From: Benincasa hispida
Taxonomy: Eukaryota; Streptophyta; Magnoliopsida; Cucurbitales; Cucurbitaceae
Direction: 5' to 3'
DNA length: 64,000 nucleotides
Assembly (NCBI RefSeq): GCF_009727055.1
Contig: NC_052357.1
Location: 20,470,908 to 20,534,907 of the forward strand
Positions 41,410 through 55,206 of the stretch are shown here, one piece after another (positions within the stretch are counted from its first letter, which is position 1; every line of letters starts with the position of its first letter). Under the pieces are notes generated by a model. It did not search any database and was not told the DNA's origin. It saw nothing but the letters and a program-made list of their open reading frames with translations. The position numbers were made by a program, and so were the translations under genes.

Positions 41410-43857
41410 AATAGCATAGGTTTGTGTAGAATTTAGTGCTTGATTTATTACATTACTTTGAATAATAGTTATAAGATATTAACATTTACTCATCAGGTAA
41501 ACAAATAAGGGATGTAATTTACACCAATACCCTTATCAACTTTAAATTCTTATTTAAATACCTATTTTTAGATTTCATTTTCTTTCTTTAATTCTTTTTA
41601 TAAAAAAGGTATATCATTGGTTTTAGTTTTTTTTTCTTTTCTCCTCAAAATAAAGTAATATCACTATTTTTTTTCCATTGGGAACATATTCTTAATTTTA
41701 CATTTAAAACTACTAATAAATTTTAAAATTTTGACAAAATAAAAAAAATGTTTGATTATGCTCCTAATCGCAAACCTTTTTATTTTATGTGTGATAGATA
41801 TAGATAGATATTTGATGTGAATGATAGATTTTTAGATAACATTAGTTTTTTTCTTTGAACGTGAATTAAAGATAAATTTTGATTTTTTAAAATTTGAGTT
41901 AGATTATTTTTACTAAAAGTATGAAGAAAATGTGATTTTTTTTTTGTAAAAAAATCTCTCATTTTACATGTGATGTTAAAAGATATGAAAAATGTGTTTT
42001 TTTTTTTTTTTCTCTTATGTATGATGCTAAAAAATAAGAGAAAAATAAATTATTAATGATTTCAAATGTAAAGTTTTTCTCTTTCAAAACTAATCATTTC
42101 AATGTGAACAAAAACAATACCCTATTTATCTAAATAGTTTTAAAAATGTCTTTTTTATCTAATTATCTTTGTAAAGTACTTTATTTTTCCAATTAACCCA
42201 TTAGTACATTTGATTTTGAATTTATTAGGTCATTGACTTAGTAATTTTTTTAAAAAAATCTAGAATCATTTAGAAGTCTAATAACCTATTTTTAATAGTT
42301 AACCTAAACATATATAACACAATGTTAATCACATATAATTCTCCCTTATGAAAATCTAAGAAATTAAACCAATATAAAAAAATTATGAGAATCAATACAA
42401 AAGAAATTAACTCACTAAAAAAAATATATCAACTTATTAAAAGAAAAATATTGCACCTTACCAAAAAAAAACTTTGAACGATAGTTTGTAGAATTTTTCT
42501 TCAATATAATATTCACTGTAAACAAAATAAACATTAAAAAACAGTAAAGATTATCGAAAACTTAATTTTTTGTTAACAAAAATATATCAACTTACCAAAT
42601 AAAATACTACACTTATACATATTAATAATACGAAGGTGGAAATTGCGATGGTAGTTAAATTTGAAATGAAAGAAAATATATGGAGAAAATATGAAGATGA
42701 AAGTTTGATTCTTGGGTGTTTGAAAATGAAGACAGAAGATGATCGGTATTTGAAAATAAATGAAGAAGGTGAAGAAATGAAGGGAAGAAAATATGATTTG
42801 GGTGTTTGTTGTTTGTAAAAGAAGAAGATAAAGAAATGAAGGGGAAAAAAATAGAATTAAGGTGTTTGTTGTTTGTAAAGGAAGAAGATGAAGAAATGAA
42901 GTTTGTTTAGGGGTTTTAAGTTAGAAATGAAGGGGATGAAGATAAAAGTGGAACAGAAGAAGACAAAAGTGGAGTCAGAATGCATCTGTTGAACAGACAT
43001 TTAGACCTTTTTTTTTTAGTGAATTGAAAAAATAAAATAAAATAATCCAGTAAAAAAACATTATTTTTATCTAAATAAGTTGAAAACTATCCCTTTTACC
43101 TAATTTAAATAAAATTTAATTAACTCAGATTAAATTGTTACTTTCTCGAAAATTTAAAATACAAGGTGATTTGTAATGTTTTAAAATAGCTCATAAGTAG
43201 TTTAATAATATTAAAAACTTACAATGTGGCACTTGAAAAAAATATATTATAGTATGTGAAGACACCCATTTTTTAGGAAGTAGTCTCTAATTATTTAGGT
43301 CTGAAAAAGCTGTTAGGGCAACTTGGCATGGGTGAGTAGTCAACAAAGAATCAAAAAAGGCAGTGGGCAAATCAAAATTCTCAAAGACTTGGAGACTGTG
43401 AAAAGAACAATTATTTTGTTTATTTTCTTTCTTTCTAATTTTTTAACTTTAATGATTGGACTATTCTATATTTATTTATTTTTACCATATTTATCATCCA
43501 AGTAGACTACTACAAACCTCATCATTTTGGCTTTGCTTTTTACAAGGCTTCCTTTTATATTATTAATTCACTGCTCAATGTGTCTAAAATGAAGACCAAA
43601 ACGCTCTCATTCCCATGTAAATGCAACCATTCTTGTTTGACTAATTCAACCCCTTTCTCAAGATTGGTTTTTCTTTTAAGTGGTTTTTTTCTTCCTCCAA
43701 AAATATTTTATTTTTACTGATTTTCTTTTTCATTTTTCATTTTTGACTTTAACGTTAGTTCGAGGTTCAAATCTTTATTCTCGTATTTCTTGTTTTTTTT
43801 TTTTTTTTTATCAAATACACATTTCTTGTACTTGAAAGAGAAAACTTGTTACACTTA
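41410..43857. other. Intergenic A+T-rich DNA
   Basis: No supported gene. Region 42,780-42,905 has an imperfect duplication of the phrase ggtgtttgttgtttgtaaa(a/g)gaagaaga followed by aagaaatgaa. Poly-T runs lie at 42,000-42,012 and 43,793-43,809. Confidence 0.4.
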
Positions 43858-44480
43858 GGCCACGTTTACACTAGTTGAAAAGTAATCCATCAATGGTAAC
43901 GTAAAAAGGGGATTCTAGTTGATTATTTCGGTTGTTGTTTACCTGTTTTTCATGATTGTAATGAGATTTCTTGTTACACTTAGGCCATGTTTACATTAGT
44001 TGAAAAGTAATCCATCAATGGTAACGTAAAAAGGGGACTCTAGTTGATTACTTCTATTGTTGTTTACCTGTTTTTCATAATTGTAATGAGATGTAGGGCT
44101 CACCTTGAAATTTGTAATCAAATCGTGTAATCGATGGAGGAATAAAAAATGTTCAGTCTGATTGCGGTTGAAAATTATGTGGGACTCACTACCTTTACCT
44201 TTACCATTACCGTTAAAAATATTGTTACTGTGACAGTATGAAAGTTATGAATTTGTCACATTTATTGTTACCTTTATCGTTACTGTTACGACTGTCGTTA
44301 CCATTAAGGTCAAACAGTAACGATAATAGTAACAATAACAGTAAAATGTGACAAATTCATAATTATAGATAAACGCAATCAAAGTAATCCAATTGTGTTG
44401 GCAATTCATGCCTATTACGCATCCATCAATGAAATCATTCCGAATACATCAAATTTTATTACGGTTTGATAAACGTGGTC
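43858..44480. mobile_element. Tourist-like MITE copy 3 with 5' tandem duplication
   Basis: Starts ggccacgtttacact and ends ataaacgtggtc, with TTA on each side (43,855-43,857 and 44,481-44,483). It is related to copies at 11,546 and 12,161. The first 112 bp plus 13 bp of flank (cttgttacactta) are repeated: 43,845-43,969 and 43,970-44,094. The element is therefore about 620 bp instead of about 500. Confidence 0.82.
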
Positions 44481-44591
44481 TTAGTTGTTTGAGTTCAAAC
44501 CTATTGTTAAAAGCTTTAATTTCATTAAATGAACATTTTTAGTAAATTAAGTGAACAATTTTTTTTAGTAAACTGAATGAATAAACTGTTA

Positions 44592-44681
44592 ATACAAACA
44601 TAACTCAATTGACATACGAATATGCTAGTAACCACAAGATCTGTAGTTCGATCCTCTTACCTCAATTGTACTAAAAAACAA
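44592..44681 (+). mobile_element. SINE (tRNA-derived), partial
   Basis: An A-box-like segment (cataactcaattgacatacg) and a B-box-like segment (tgtagttcgatcctc) are spaced about 30 bp apart. It ends attgtactaaaaaaca, the same terminus as the copy at 9,050-9,147. Confidence 0.6.
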
Positions 44682-47600
44682 ATGGACAAATTAATGTCAT
44701 AGATCAATTATTTTTTATAAAAAGATATGTTTGTCACGTAAGTTCTTTTAGCTAGATCATAATATTATTAGTGGTGGATCTTTGTTGATCTTTTGATGAT
44801 ATTGGATGTTGTTTAGCAAGATCTTAGTTCCCCCCCCCCNCCCCTTTTTTTTGCATGGAATCGTTAAGAATATGAATTCATTGTAATAGTGAACGATGAA
44901 TTGGAGCTGGGAGTAGAATTTGGTAGCCTAAAACTAGTGCTATTATGTTAACGAATATTTAGTTAGAGTACACAGTGATTAAGACATATATCACCGACTT
45001 TAAAGATATGAATAACTTATTCTACGTGTTGAATTTTAGGTTCTCAAATTATGTCGTCTAATCTAATGAAGTGTCCCTATCAATATTCTATATATCACTA
45101 TTAATGATAGTGACTATAAACAAGTAGAACTAAAAAATATTGTTGAAAAGATTAACCAAATATAAAATGGATACCATTCTTAAAATTAAATGTGGAGAAA
45201 ATATTTTTATAATCTAACATAAATTTGCTTATTTTAGGGCCCATTTGATAGTTTTTAATTTTTTGAAAATTAAAATTATAAACACTACTTCTCAGTATGA
45301 CTTTCTTTATTTAGTTGTCTATGTAAGGATTATTTCAAAATCCAAACCAAAATTTAAAACTAAAAAGTAAATCTCAATAACTTATTATTTTTTTTTTTTT
45401 TGAAATTTAGCCAAATATTCAATATTTTCTTAGAAAGAATGAAAACTATCGTAAATTGTGAGATCAACACAAGTACAATTTTAAAAAATCAAACTGTTAT
45501 TGATCCCCGTAGTGATCATAAAGACTTAAAAAATCTCAACACATGAAATAATGAAGGGATTTTAAGGAACACTCTCAAATCTCATCACTAATTACAAAAA
45601 ATCAATACCTTTAATGCTTTGTTACGTCAAATGAGATAGTTGTCTTACTTGAGCAACTATAAGAATTTATAGCAACAGTTTATGAAATGTTGCAAAGTGT
45701 TATACAACTATAACAATTTTAAAACAAAATTTTTAAAAAACCGCTACAATTGTGTCTATTGCAACAAATTAATTTGTAAATGTTTCTCAATTGATGCAGT
45801 TGTTATACAATAGCAACAACTTTAAAGCAATAATTTTAGAAAGTACGGAGAATTGGTTGTATAGCAATTTTTCAAGTACTGCAAGACCTTATACAATTGC
45901 AAGTAGTTACTAGCATAATTCAACTAGTTAATAGTATAAAGTTGATAAAAAAGATGGAACGATTGTCTTGTGAGAGTCGTTGAGATACGTATTGCATGTG
46001 GTAACCTTTAAAAAAAAAAGGTTTTAAATTTTATTTATTTATTTATTTTTAATAAATAGTATGAAGATAGGAAATAAAATGAAAATTTGTTTAGGGAAGA
46101 AAGTGGGGAGCAAAAAGGAAAGAAGGACATGTGTGATATGATGAAGTTAAAAAGTCAGAAATTGATGGGCCAAAGTTTTGACCATTTGGGCAAAGGTGGA
46201 TGTTTGATTGGAGGATGGGTGGGGCCCTTATTAATAATATTAACCAATCATACATCACTTCCCTCTCTTCTGCCAATTCCACATGCAAACCTAATTCTAT
46301 TCATCTTCATACTTCCTCTATTATAGACTTGATATGATATGATATGAGATATGGTTCACTCACTCTCCCCATATCCACTTCTTCCAATCAAAACTTCACA
46401 CTCCATATTGCCTATTCATGTTTTTCCCCATTTTAATTAAAAGATGAAGGTTAAACTACCCATATACCCGTCTCTTTCGATAATTTTGAGGTTAGTTTTG
46501 CAAATCTTTCTTCTTTGAACAAGTTGTCAGAGATTTTATCGAATTATCTAGTTACTTTTGTTATATGGAAAGAGGTTTGTGTATCTGGCTTTGTTTAGTT
46601 TTATGATCATTTTCAATATATATATATAGTGCATCAAAGTCATTATTAAATCGACCAAAACTTAGTCGAAACTGATAAAATTGGTCATCAAACTAATAAA
46701 ATCTATACAAAATGAACTGATCAAACTAAACTAACAAAAGGAACTAGCATTTGTTTATTAAAATTTGTTTGTAAATAAAAATGCTAAAACCATGTAATAG
46801 TAATAAGTAAATTCATACACGAAGGGCACATTTTTTAAAATAAGTGAGCATATTTGTTCAAAAGTATACTTTAATTTTAGCTACCTACTCCAAAATCCCT
46901 ATATCGAGTTGCTTATTGGATCAAAGATTTAGTTTTTATAATGGGCCGAATTCGAGCCTAAAGTTTAACCCATTACAACATACCAAGATTTAAAAGTCCA
47001 TTAACTTTCAAACATATTTTTTCTCTTGTTTGAGTTCAATAATTGTGGACGAAGAAATTGAAATATTATAATTAGTATCTTATCGAATGAACTATGTTCA
47101 AATTGGTGAAGATTCCACTTATTTATTTTAAAAAAATTATAATTTGTTTTTATATAATTAATTAACAACTATTCCCCTTTCATTTTTTGATGGTATATTA
47201 TCCTCCTTAAAATGATCGGTAATACTAAACATGTTAATACCAATTATCTAATATATGTAATTATAGTTGAGTTTTCTTAAACCTATAATATTTCTTCATA
47301 TAAAATGAGTTTATATAAATTTATAAAAGTAAGCTGAAGCTCCCAATATGGTTGAGAGTAGATGGATAAATGACTATATAAATGAAGGCCTAGGTTGTTG
47401 TTATTATTATTATTATTTGGTTGAAGGAGAATTTGTTTGAATTAATATGATAGAAGTTTCACATAAAAATGTATTGATAATTACACTTTAAGGCTTCGAT
47501 CCAAATCTTGTTATTTGGATTTTTTTTTTTTTAATATCATTTTTTTCTTACTATTTCTTTACCATGATTTTCATCATTTAAATTTCTTTCTGAATTTTTA

Positions 47601-47914
47601 AAGTCGTTTTTTAAATTTTGAGTAAGTTAACCATGATAAATATTAACGAAATCATTACAAGTATTTAAGCAGGTTATATCATCTAAAATAACACATTATA
47701 TATTACTTCAAACTTAGATATATAATATTCGATTAAAATGGCAACGGATAATAGCGATTGCATTATGATCACATAACAGTCCATTTGTGGACCATGGATT
47801 AGCCAGTACTCTCCCTAGTTCCACATCAAACTATCAAAGCATCTTAGTCCTTACAAAAAATACAAAAACAAAAAAGAACCCAAATCTTGAATAACCTTCT
47901 CTCCGGTTTGTCGG
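44682..47914. other. Intergenic DNA downstream of the pectin methylesterase gene
   Basis: A homopolymer C run broken by an N lies at 44,831-44,844. At 46,195-46,330 there is a less A+T-rich patch with ggtggggccc, ccaatcat and pyrimidine-rich sequence that looks promoter-like, but no gene follows it on either strand. A (tta)n microsatellite is at 47,398-47,417. Confidence 0.4.
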
Positions 47915-50900
47915 TCAAGCCAAACCAGAGAAAAAGGGAATCCCGGTCGAGTTCAGCCATGAGCTGCCCTGTATAAACCCCTCAACCGTAAATTGACTCG
48001 CTTCCGACGCATTAGTAATGACCCGATACCCCGGCCAAGTAACTCGTCCAGTTGTATTCGAACCGGGCCCTCGGTTCATATACTCCCCATAATACAAAGT
48101 ATCCAATGCGAACGTCCCGTTCCACTCAAGCCACCCAGCCGGGTCGACCAACTGCCCGATAAACGACCGAAGAAAAACCGTCCTCGAGTACAACTTCCAA
48201 GGCCGGCCCAAGTAAGTTCTGAACGAGGAAAGAACCGGGATTAGGTCGGAGGCGGCTTCAACCTTACAATTGAGGATTGAGATTCCGGTGTTTTGGTTGG
48301 GGTCCTCGCGACCTTGGGCAGTGAATATGTTGCGTTGATTTGAGTTGGGTTTTCGAGCGTAGAGGTTGCAATTTTGGAAGACGACAGCAGCGTTGCCGAA
48401 AATGAAGTCGATGGTACCGTAGATATCGCAGTCGCGGTAGAATTGACGGAGGGAGTGGACGTAGAGAGTGTCTTGATAGCCGACGAAGCTGCACTGGTAA
48501 AATGCAGAGAAATCAGAGTTGCTTCGTAAGGCTACGGCTTGGTGCTTGCTTGGACCCGCGTAGTTTTCGAATGTTATGCCTTTTGCTATGAACCCGTTGC
48601 CAACCACCGCTGCAAAATAAACCAACTCGCGTTATTTCTAATCAATTAATACATTTTGAAACTTTAATTTAAATATCCTTTTGTTAATTTTAAATTATAA
48701 TACCAAACAACTGTGAATATATTTAAATATGCTCATGTCCAACTTATTGCTACAAGATTTAATGTCCTTGAACTCACCACAATTTTCGATTTTGTGTTTT
48801 AACTGATTTCGATTTATTCGATGTTTTTAAAATTTACGGAACCAACGATATAAGTTTGATATTTTAATAAACCTTAATTTTTTTAAAAGAAAATCTACAC
48901 AAAATCTATTTAATAATTTAAATTTTAAGAACTTATTAAATACAAGATTAAAAGTTTGGTAATCACAAATATGAGCCATTAATGTATTAAAAGAAGTTAG
49001 TTTAGTTTATGTTGGGTTCTTAGCTTTCATTTAGGTATGAGTTTTGAGTAACTTCCCTTTGGTCGATAGGTTTCAAAATTTAAAATTTTTATCCTTGAAT
49101 TTTGTTTTTATTTAATCCATAAGTTTCAAGATTTATATTTTCATTATTGATTTCTATACTAAATTAAATACTCACCTTTAATCTTTATTGTTAATGTCTA
49201 TTAATTAATTTAAAATAATTAGACTAACTATAATTAAATTAATTTCCACTATCTTTCTATCATTATTAAAATTTATAAAAAAAAATTGACATCATAACGA
49301 TTTAAAATTAATTGCCTAAAAGTTAATAACAAATGCCAAAGGTAAGCATCGTGAAAACTTGAAGGTAAAACATGCAAAATAGAAAAATAAGGACCAGACA
49401 AAAACTAAACTCAAAATTTAAGAGTAAAAATGTAACATTTTATAAAAATTAAAAATCAAATTGAAATTAGTTAAAGATATAATTAACTACGTAGTAATAC
49501 ATTTTATCACTGATAGAGTCCTACCAACAGTAATATAGTCTATTATTGAAAGACTTCAAAAGCTAAATTTAAATTTTGTTATATCTGTAAATTTTTTTAA
49601 GTTGTATTATATTTATTAATATTTTGAATATAATTACTATATTTATTTCTACTAAAAAATAAAATGACTAAAAGTGTGTTTAGAATACATTTTCAAGTAT
49701 TTAGTTTAAAAAATAAGTTATTTTAGAAAAAAATGGAATATTTAACAAAGCCTCAAAATAATTTTAAGTGTATTTTAATCTATTTTTATAAAAATGAATT
49801 TTTAATTAACTAATTATTTATTTTTGTTTTAAGTGAATCCAAACTAGCCCAAATCAAAATTTGTTTGGAAACCTAGGGTTGGAAATTAGAATTTGGAAAG
49901 ATATATTTCCGAAAAATTTGGAGGTTGAAAACATAGAAAATAATGGAAAAGGCAAACGACCCTTTTCTCCGAGTAATTACTAATCTTATCCACCCGACAC
50001 GCGGTTTGATCATTTTCGAGGCCTTTTTGTACCCTCTGGATCCCACTCTACTCGCCTTCCCATTATTCTTATCCCTATGGTATGAGACACCGGGTTTGAT
50101 GGAGTGAACATCTAGATTATCATATTTGTTTTGATATTATCTCCGACATCTGAAGATTTTGAATGTCTAGACAGAAGACATCTAAAAAGTTTAGATGTCC
50201 TTGTGAAATTTGGATTTTTTAGATTCTCGAGTTGAGGGCATATCCATTTTACTTTTTTGTCGTTCCGTTTTATTTTATATATATATATCTTTATTTGCAT
50301 TATTAATGTCAATCATGTATATCATATATTTTAATTATATCATAATTTTTATGATTTTTTAGCAATATATTTAAATTTAAATTTAAATTAGTATTTATTT
50401 TATAAAAAATATTAAATTATGATATATTATTTTCTGGAGAAAAATAATATAAANTTAAATTTAAATTTAAATTAGTATTTATTTTATAAAAAATATTAAA
50501 TTATGATATATTATTTTGTTGAGAAAAATAACATGTAAAAATAATATAAATTGTATTAGTTTTAAAAGAAATTAAAATTGATGAAAAGAAATATTTATAT
50601 AAGTTTAAATTATATAAAATTAATTATAAAATAATAAATAGTCATATAAATTCTACGAAATAAAGACAGTTATTAAAATATTTCTAAATATGTGTAAAAA
50701 TATTGCTACGAAATAAATATTCTAGAGATGTACGTCCTTGAAAGGTTTTCCTTTTATTTATTTATTATTATTTTTTTGGAAAAAATTTGTTGGAGATTTT
50801 GCGCCACGTGATACTTTTATTTTTCAATTATGATTTTTTAAAATGTTTCTTTATGTATAAAGAGAGGGGAGGCTGCATTTATTTATTTTTATTATTTTTA

Positions 50901-53900
50901 CTTTCTTTGAAGGGTTGATTTAACATTTACAAAGTTTCCAATACTAAAAATTAATAAATATTTATAAATTTAATTCTTGAAATTTTAATTTTAGTTTATT
51001 TTGTTCCTTGATTTTTAAAAGTGAAATTTAAGTTTTATGTTAAATAAATCGTTAAACTATTGATTAAGTTGTTGACATGTTTTGAAAAGTTTTATAATTC
51101 CTAAAAATATTAGACACAAAATTAGAAGTTACTATAAACAATATTTTCACCCATAAATTTGTATATTTTACTATCTATTTTCTATTTATATTTATAAAAC
51201 CAAATAAACTTCAATGATTAAAAAAATAGACCCTTTTTAACAACTATTAAGTTTTTATTTTTGAAAATGAAGTTTACACTATTTCTACTTATGGGTGATT
51301 CCTTTATACTGTTGCATACTTCTAAAGAATATTTTCAAAATTAAAGTAAAAATTTGAAAACTAAGATCTCGCTTGTCAATAATTTAGGACCCATTTGGTT
51401 ATTATTTTATTTTTATGTTTTTTATTTTTGAAAATCAAATCTATTTTTTATATTTCTTATAATTATTTGTATATTTTTTAGTCAAATTCCAAAAACAAAA
51501 ACAGGTTTTCAAAAGCTATTTTTTAGTTTTTCAAAATTTGGTTTGATTTTTTAAATCATTAGTAAAAAATAGATAAAAGAATAAGAAATTTGGAGTGAAA
51601 ATAGTGTCTATAGGCCTAATTTTCCAAAACATAAAACAAAAAACGAAATGGTAGAGTCTTAGTTTTTAATTTTTAACTTTTGAAAATTAAGTTCATAAAT
51701 ACCTATTTTACCAATAAATTTCTTAATTTGTTATCTACTTTCTAAAATCATATTAGTACCAAACATAACTAAAAAAGTAATTATTATTATTATTATTATT
51801 TTGAAGTTAGTCTAATAATTCAATGCTTATGCAAAGACGAAAACTGTAGTTAAGAAATTGTGAAAAAACATTAACACAATTAAAAAAAATCAAATTAGAT
51901 TATATTCTCCTTTTTCTTTTTCTTTTTTTTTTCTTTTTTTTTAAAAAAGAACTTTAAAAAATTGCCTGTGAATTAAGGTATGTAAAAATTACAATTAATT
52001 AACAAGCATCGTTATTAGAAGGTTTCTAAAGAAATGTTTTCTAAATATAAAATATTAAAACAGATCCAAAATTGTCTTCAGCTGATAGAATCTTTCCAAG
52101 ATTGTGCTATTAAATAACAATTAAACTACCAACTTAAATAAATCATTTCAGTGGCAAGATCTGATCTTTATCAGGTGGTTTCATCATTTTAGTAATAATC
52201 GTTATTAAAAATTTCTTTTGCTTAAAATAAATTAGTTAAAAAGAGAACTTACCCACGGTGGCTGATCGGAAAGTAGTCCAGCCGTCGACGACGTTCCGGT
52301 CCGCCTTTATCAGCGTCTTTCCGATCCCGTCGCCGACAAACATCAAGTTTGTCTTTCTCCTTTCTATTTCCACGTTCTCAAAATACGCCCCTGCTTTTAT
52401 GTATATTACAAACCTGTCCCATAAGAAATTCACATTTTCTCTTTATCATCATCTTATGATTATAAATCTAATCTTGGTATCTTTAATTAATTTTTGTCTT
52501 TTAGATTATTTTTAGGTTAATAACAATTTATTTCGTAAACTTTCATCTGTAATAATTTAATGTCTATACTTGATTATATCATTTCATATTTATAACAATT
52601 TCATCTATGTCGTAAAAATTCTAGCATTGTTAAATATCAATATGTATTATCAAATGATTTAGACTCGGTAGTTTATAAAGATATTGAGTACCTAATTAGT
52701 TTATTGAAGATATATTTAGGTATGAAAATTTATTAAATCTTAAGAAAAATTTTAGAAAGATTCAATCATTACACATTATAAAATATATATATTTATAAAT
52801 TATTATACATTAAAGTGTAACTATATTATTATATAATTAAGAGTGTATGAACTAAATCATTAGAAATTAAGATTTAGAAGCAAAATTAATTTTCATAGAA
52901 ATTTGAGAATCAAAAGTGATTTTTAACTTTACTTTTTCCTTTATTTTTTTCCTTTCTTTTTTTTTTTTCAGAGATAAGAGTATAAAAGTTGGCTATGGTT
53001 CATTTTAAATTTTTTTAAGAAAATATTCTATCTTTTCTTCTTCAAACTTTCAAATATTTTATTGATTAAAGTACTACTCTGATAAATAAATTTAATTTAA
53101 TTTTTTTATTTAAATTACTAAATTGATGTTTAGAGGTAAAGAATAAGTTATTATAGTGCTAGATTATTATAGTTGGGTTATAATAATTTATATTTGAGGT
53201 ATAAATTATTTTAATTTGCAAAAGAAATAGTAAACACTGTAACAAAGAAATGATGAATGTAAAATAGTAAAAATTGTAGCAAATAGTAAATACGGTAATA
53301 AATAGGAGTTTTGAAAGTAACTAATGGGGAGTTTTGAAATAGTATTAACTAGTTATTATAGTCTTAGTATAGTTCTTGCCCCACATGTTCCCTAAATATT
53401 TATTTTAGTAGCAAACTTTTTGAAAACAAAATCTATCATCTATTATTTAAATAGATATATAAGCATGGTGTTTGAATAGGCGTATTAAACAAGCAGTTGA
53501 GCTAGGCTGTAACTGACCAAACACTTACCAACATAACTATTTTTTAAAAATAATTAAACGCTAAAATAAAATAACATAAAAAAAATATGTATAATCCGAT
53601 TCGAATTTCTCCACCTTTATGGCATTAATTTTTTTTTTAAATCTAATAAAAAAGTCATTTTTTTCTGTAATCATTTCTCTTTCAAAACAATTGGTTGACA
53701 GTAAAATGTTCTTCTCATTAAAAACAAAATCATATGACTAAGAAGTTATTAAAAGAATTCATACAAATGTAGTTTTGCACCTTTAAATAAATACAAGATA
53801 TACATTACAAAATATACTTTATTTATTTATTTATTTTTACTAATATAACATTAATAGTTTAAAGGAAACACCCTTGTTAATTACTTCAATTGGATAAGAA

Positions 53901-55206
53901 ATTATTATAAAAATTAAGATTTAAATATTATTTTGGTTCATGTGCCCTCAAAATGTTAATTTTGGTCATTGTATTTATAACTTTTTGTTTATTTTGATCC
54001 CTATACTTTTCAAATATATATTTTTTCATTTTGATCTTCATATTTTTTTAAAAAGTGACTATTTTAATCCATTCATTTTTTTTTAAGGAATCAAAATGGT
54101 CGATATTTAAAAATTTAAGAATCAAAATGTATGAAAGTTGAAAATACAAATGAAAAAAAAAAAAAAAAACAAATATATGTATATAGAGAAGAAAGTATTA
54201 TTTAAACGAAAAATTAAATTTCACCTCACTCAATCAAAGGTTAAAAAATGAAATAAAGTCAAATTGTAGCAATTTGGTTTAATCATTTTTTTTTAAAAAA
54301 CATTTTCAAGAGTTCAGTTTCTATTAGGGTGAGGGTGACTTCACTTAATAGTTTTTTTTAATAAAAGAAATTCAAGAGTTCAGTTCCACAAAACCTGGTG
54401 GTGCTGGAATTCGGAGCGGCGGCGACGGCCTCGCCGACAGTGGTGAAATTCCCGGAGCCATCCTTCGCCACCACCAAATTGAACTTCGTCTCATTCACCG
54501 CCGCCTGCAACAATCTCCTATCCTTAACCGAAACCCAGTTCGGAAACCCACCTTTCACCGCCCCATACTCCGGCAACACCTCCCCCGCCGCCGGAGCCCT
54601 ATTAACTCCAGGGATTTTCTTCAACATCGCCAAATCAATACTTAAATGCTGTCCAATTTTCCCCAAATACAGCTCCACCCTGCTCCTCACAGTCCCGGAA
54701 CTATTATAAAACCCATCGACACAAGTCCGGTGGTTGGTCATGGCGGCGCTGATCAATGTCAACAGATCATGGGAATGACGGGCGGCGGACTGCGGCGGCG
54801 CCAGATCGCAAATCGAAGCTTGGAGCTCGGCAATGCTGCTGTCGAGAAGCTCAAGACAGTCGTCGAGGGCACGGCGGTCGGTGGGATTCAGGCCACCGTA
54901 AAGGATAGTCTTGAGCTTGGTGCAATTGGCGTAGGCACCGAGGACCTCGCGGGTAGTAAAGTTGATGGCGCTGCCGGCGAGCTTTTCCGGCGAGAGGGAG
55001 GCTAATTGGGGAAAAGAGGAGAGTTTTGAGAAACAGAGGTGTGGGAACAGAGTGCCATTGCAAAGGGATCGAGCGGTTTGGTGGATTTGGGGATTTGAAG
55101 AAATAGGCTTGAAGGAGAAGAAGAAGAAGATGAAGAAGAAGGTGGAAATGGTGGAAATGGAGGTGGGATTTGAAGGGATTTGAGCTCTGTTTTTGAGGCC
55201 GTACAT
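47915..55206 (-). CDS. Pectin methylesterase with PMEI pro-domain (group 2), 3 exons, 555 aa
   Basis: Removes methyl esters from homogalacturonan in the wall. Exons in order of translation: 54,395-55,206; 52,253-52,413; 47,915-48,609. Both introns are GT-AG, of 1,981 and 3,643 bp. The spliced frame is open for 555 codons. A hydrophobic signal anchor lies at about residues 20-36. An inhibitor-like PMEI domain with its four cysteines ([26 protein letters not shown] region) spans about 45-200. The processing site RRLL is at 230-233. The catalytic domain has [23 protein letters not shown] (Q370, D371), [10 protein letters not shown] (D392) and LGRPW (R460, W462), then [12 protein letters not shown] near the end. 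All the catalytic positions I can check are present. The pro-domain is thought to keep such enzymes inactive until cleavage at RRLL. I see no break, so it is probably functional; which numbered pectinesterase it matches is not decidable here. Confidence 0.96.
48610..52252 (-). other. Intron 2 of the pectin methylesterase gene
   Basis: 3.6 kb, bounded by GT at 52,251-52,252 (gtaagttc on the minus strand) and AG at 48,610-48,611. A+T-rich with an (att)n tract at about 51,781-51,800, an 83 bp direct duplication around an N (50,371-50,536) and a fragment of the tatcactgatag MITE near 49,500. No gene lies inside it. Confidence 0.9.
50371..50536. repeat. 83 bp direct duplication around a single N
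   Basis: Copy 1 at 50,371-50,453 and copy 2 at 50,455-50,536 are almost identical (ttaaatttaaatttaaatta through tatgatatattatttt) and are separated only by the N at 50,454. Either a genuine tandem duplication or an unmerged contig overlap closed with one N. Confidence 0.85.
52414..54394 (-). other. Intron 1 of the pectin methylesterase gene
   Basis: 1.98 kb with GT at 54,393-54,394 and AG at 52,414-52,415, inserted after the second base of an Arg codon. A+T-rich, no gene or named repeat inside. Confidence 0.9.

Noticed and set aside
46087..46326. 79-residue plus-strand frame with a hydrophobic C-terminus as a small membrane protein
   Set aside because: The hydrophobic tail comes from a pyrimidine-rich tract; no supporting homology or splice context.
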